Source: Calditrichota bacterium (GTDB lineage Bacteria > Calditrichota > Calditrichia > RBG-13-44-9). From it: a stretch of DNA of 5,456 nt. Made by a program: the position numbers and the translations under genes. Shown here piece by piece: positions 5,018 through 5,456 of the stretch; position 1 is the first letter of the stretch, and every line of letters starts with the position of its first letter. The notes beneath the pieces were generated by a model, which searched no databases, was not told the origin of the DNA, and saw only the letters and a program-made list of their open reading frames with translations. The stretch is taken from assembly GCA_016934605.1 (NCBI GenBank), contig JAFGSO010000437.1, positions 1 through 5,456 of the forward strand, given 5' to 3'.

Positions 5018-5456
5018 TTATTTCATCAAAATCATTTTCTTCATAAATACTCCCGAGCCAGCCTCCAGACGATAGAAATACATACCACTGGCCAGATTCA
5101 GGGCATTCCAGGTGACTACATACTCGCCGGCCGGCCGGTATCCATCAACCAGGATTGCTACCTGCTGTCCCAATGCATTGTATACCGTTAATTTGACAGA
5201 TTCACTACTGGGTAGAGTAAACTGAATTCTGGTTGTTGGATTAAACGGATTTGGATAATTCTGACTTAAACTGTATTGAGTGGGAATGCCAGCCAGGGCA
5301 GATTTATTTACCACAATATCTGTAGTAAACCTGTCCTGTGATATGGCGGTCCAACCATCTGTCCACAGTGGAGCAGTAGGATGGAAGGCGCCATAGTAAT
5401 CCACATTGCTGAAGAACGGATCGGCCGGAACTGTAGCAGCGGCACCACTGGCAGCC
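5018..5456 (-). CDS. T9SS-secreted protein, C-terminal part (runs off right edge)
   Basis: The minus-strand frame is open from the window edge to TAA 5020-5018, giving 145 residues; a GTG at 5404 is internal rather than the start, because conserved-looking sequence continues upstream of it. Residues 12-39 (DPFFSNVDYYGAFHPT, then LWTDGWTAIS) resemble a block often found near the C-terminus of FCB-group surface proteins. Residues 61-145 are a type A sorting domain: YSLSQNYPNPFNPTTRIQF, VKLTVYNALGQQVAILVDG, PAGEYVVTWN, LASGMYFYRL, ending MKKMILMK. In the family this Ig-like tail directs the cargo through the type IX secretion machinery and is removed at the cell surface. The functional part of the protein lies outside the window, so its role is unknown. 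It is convergent with pstS and has its own terminator. Confidence 0.92.
   Translation of the reverse strand, partial: AASGAAATVPADPFFSNVDYYGAFHPTAPLWTDGWTAISQDRFTTDIVVNKSALAGIPTQYSLSQNYPNPFNPTTRIQFTLPSSESVKLTVYNALGQQVAILVDGYRPAGEYVVTWNALNLASGMYFYRLEAGSGVFMKKMILMK

Noticed and set aside
5402..5404. GTG as start of the right-edge gene
   Set aside because: The frame continues upstream to the window edge through the DPFFSNVDYYGAF block, so the GTG is an internal Val codon of a longer protein.

Overview
The window looks like a chromosomal segment from a bacterium of the Fibrobacterota-Chlorobiota-Bacteroidota (FCB) supergroup. The best evidence is the right-edge gene, whose product ends in a type IX secretion (T9SS) sorting domain opening with SQNYPNPFNPTTRIQF. 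That phrasing is typical of Calditrichota, Ignavibacteriota and related candidate phyla; a specific phylum cannot be fixed from this sequence. Base composition is moderately AT-rich, and noncoding DNA is more so.

Layout from left to right. Positions 1-223 (minus) hold the N-terminus of a secreted alkaline phosphatase that runs off the left edge. Positions 224-1278 are about 1.05 kb without a convincing gene. The first half is AT-rich and mostly featureless. The second half is a dense cluster of repeats: a 188-bp MITE-like element with 19-nt terminal inverted repeats, two GTCCC/GGGAC hairpins, a CCTGAC/GTCAGG hairpin, a perfect 28-bp palindrome and a GGCAAT/ATTGCC hairpin. Positions 1279-2160 (minus) encode a divergent sulfotransferase-family protein. 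A 145-bp divergent intergenic region follows. Next come a plus-strand pair, an exported M28 metallopeptidase with a PA-type insert (2306-4003) and a PstS-like phosphate-binding protein (4010-4849), only 6 bases apart. Positions 4850-5017 separate convergent genes and contain a diverged second copy of the 28-bp palindrome and two back-to-back intrinsic terminators. Positions 5018-5456 (minus) are the C-terminal end of a T9SS cargo protein.

Functionally, most products appear to act outside the cytoplasm: the phosphatase, peptidase, phosphate-binding protein and T9SS cargo. An alkaline phosphatase plus a PstS-like protein suggests phosphate scavenging, but pstC, pstA, pstB and phoU are absent here and no Pho box was recognised. 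The peptidase and PstS-like genes probably form a two-gene operon ending at the terminator near 4907-4927.

No clearly new multi-gene system is visible. The least explained material is the palindromic repeat cluster. Its 28-bp unit recurs 3.9 kb away with three differences, and all three keep base pairing (as G-U wobbles) only if the minus strand is the RNA.
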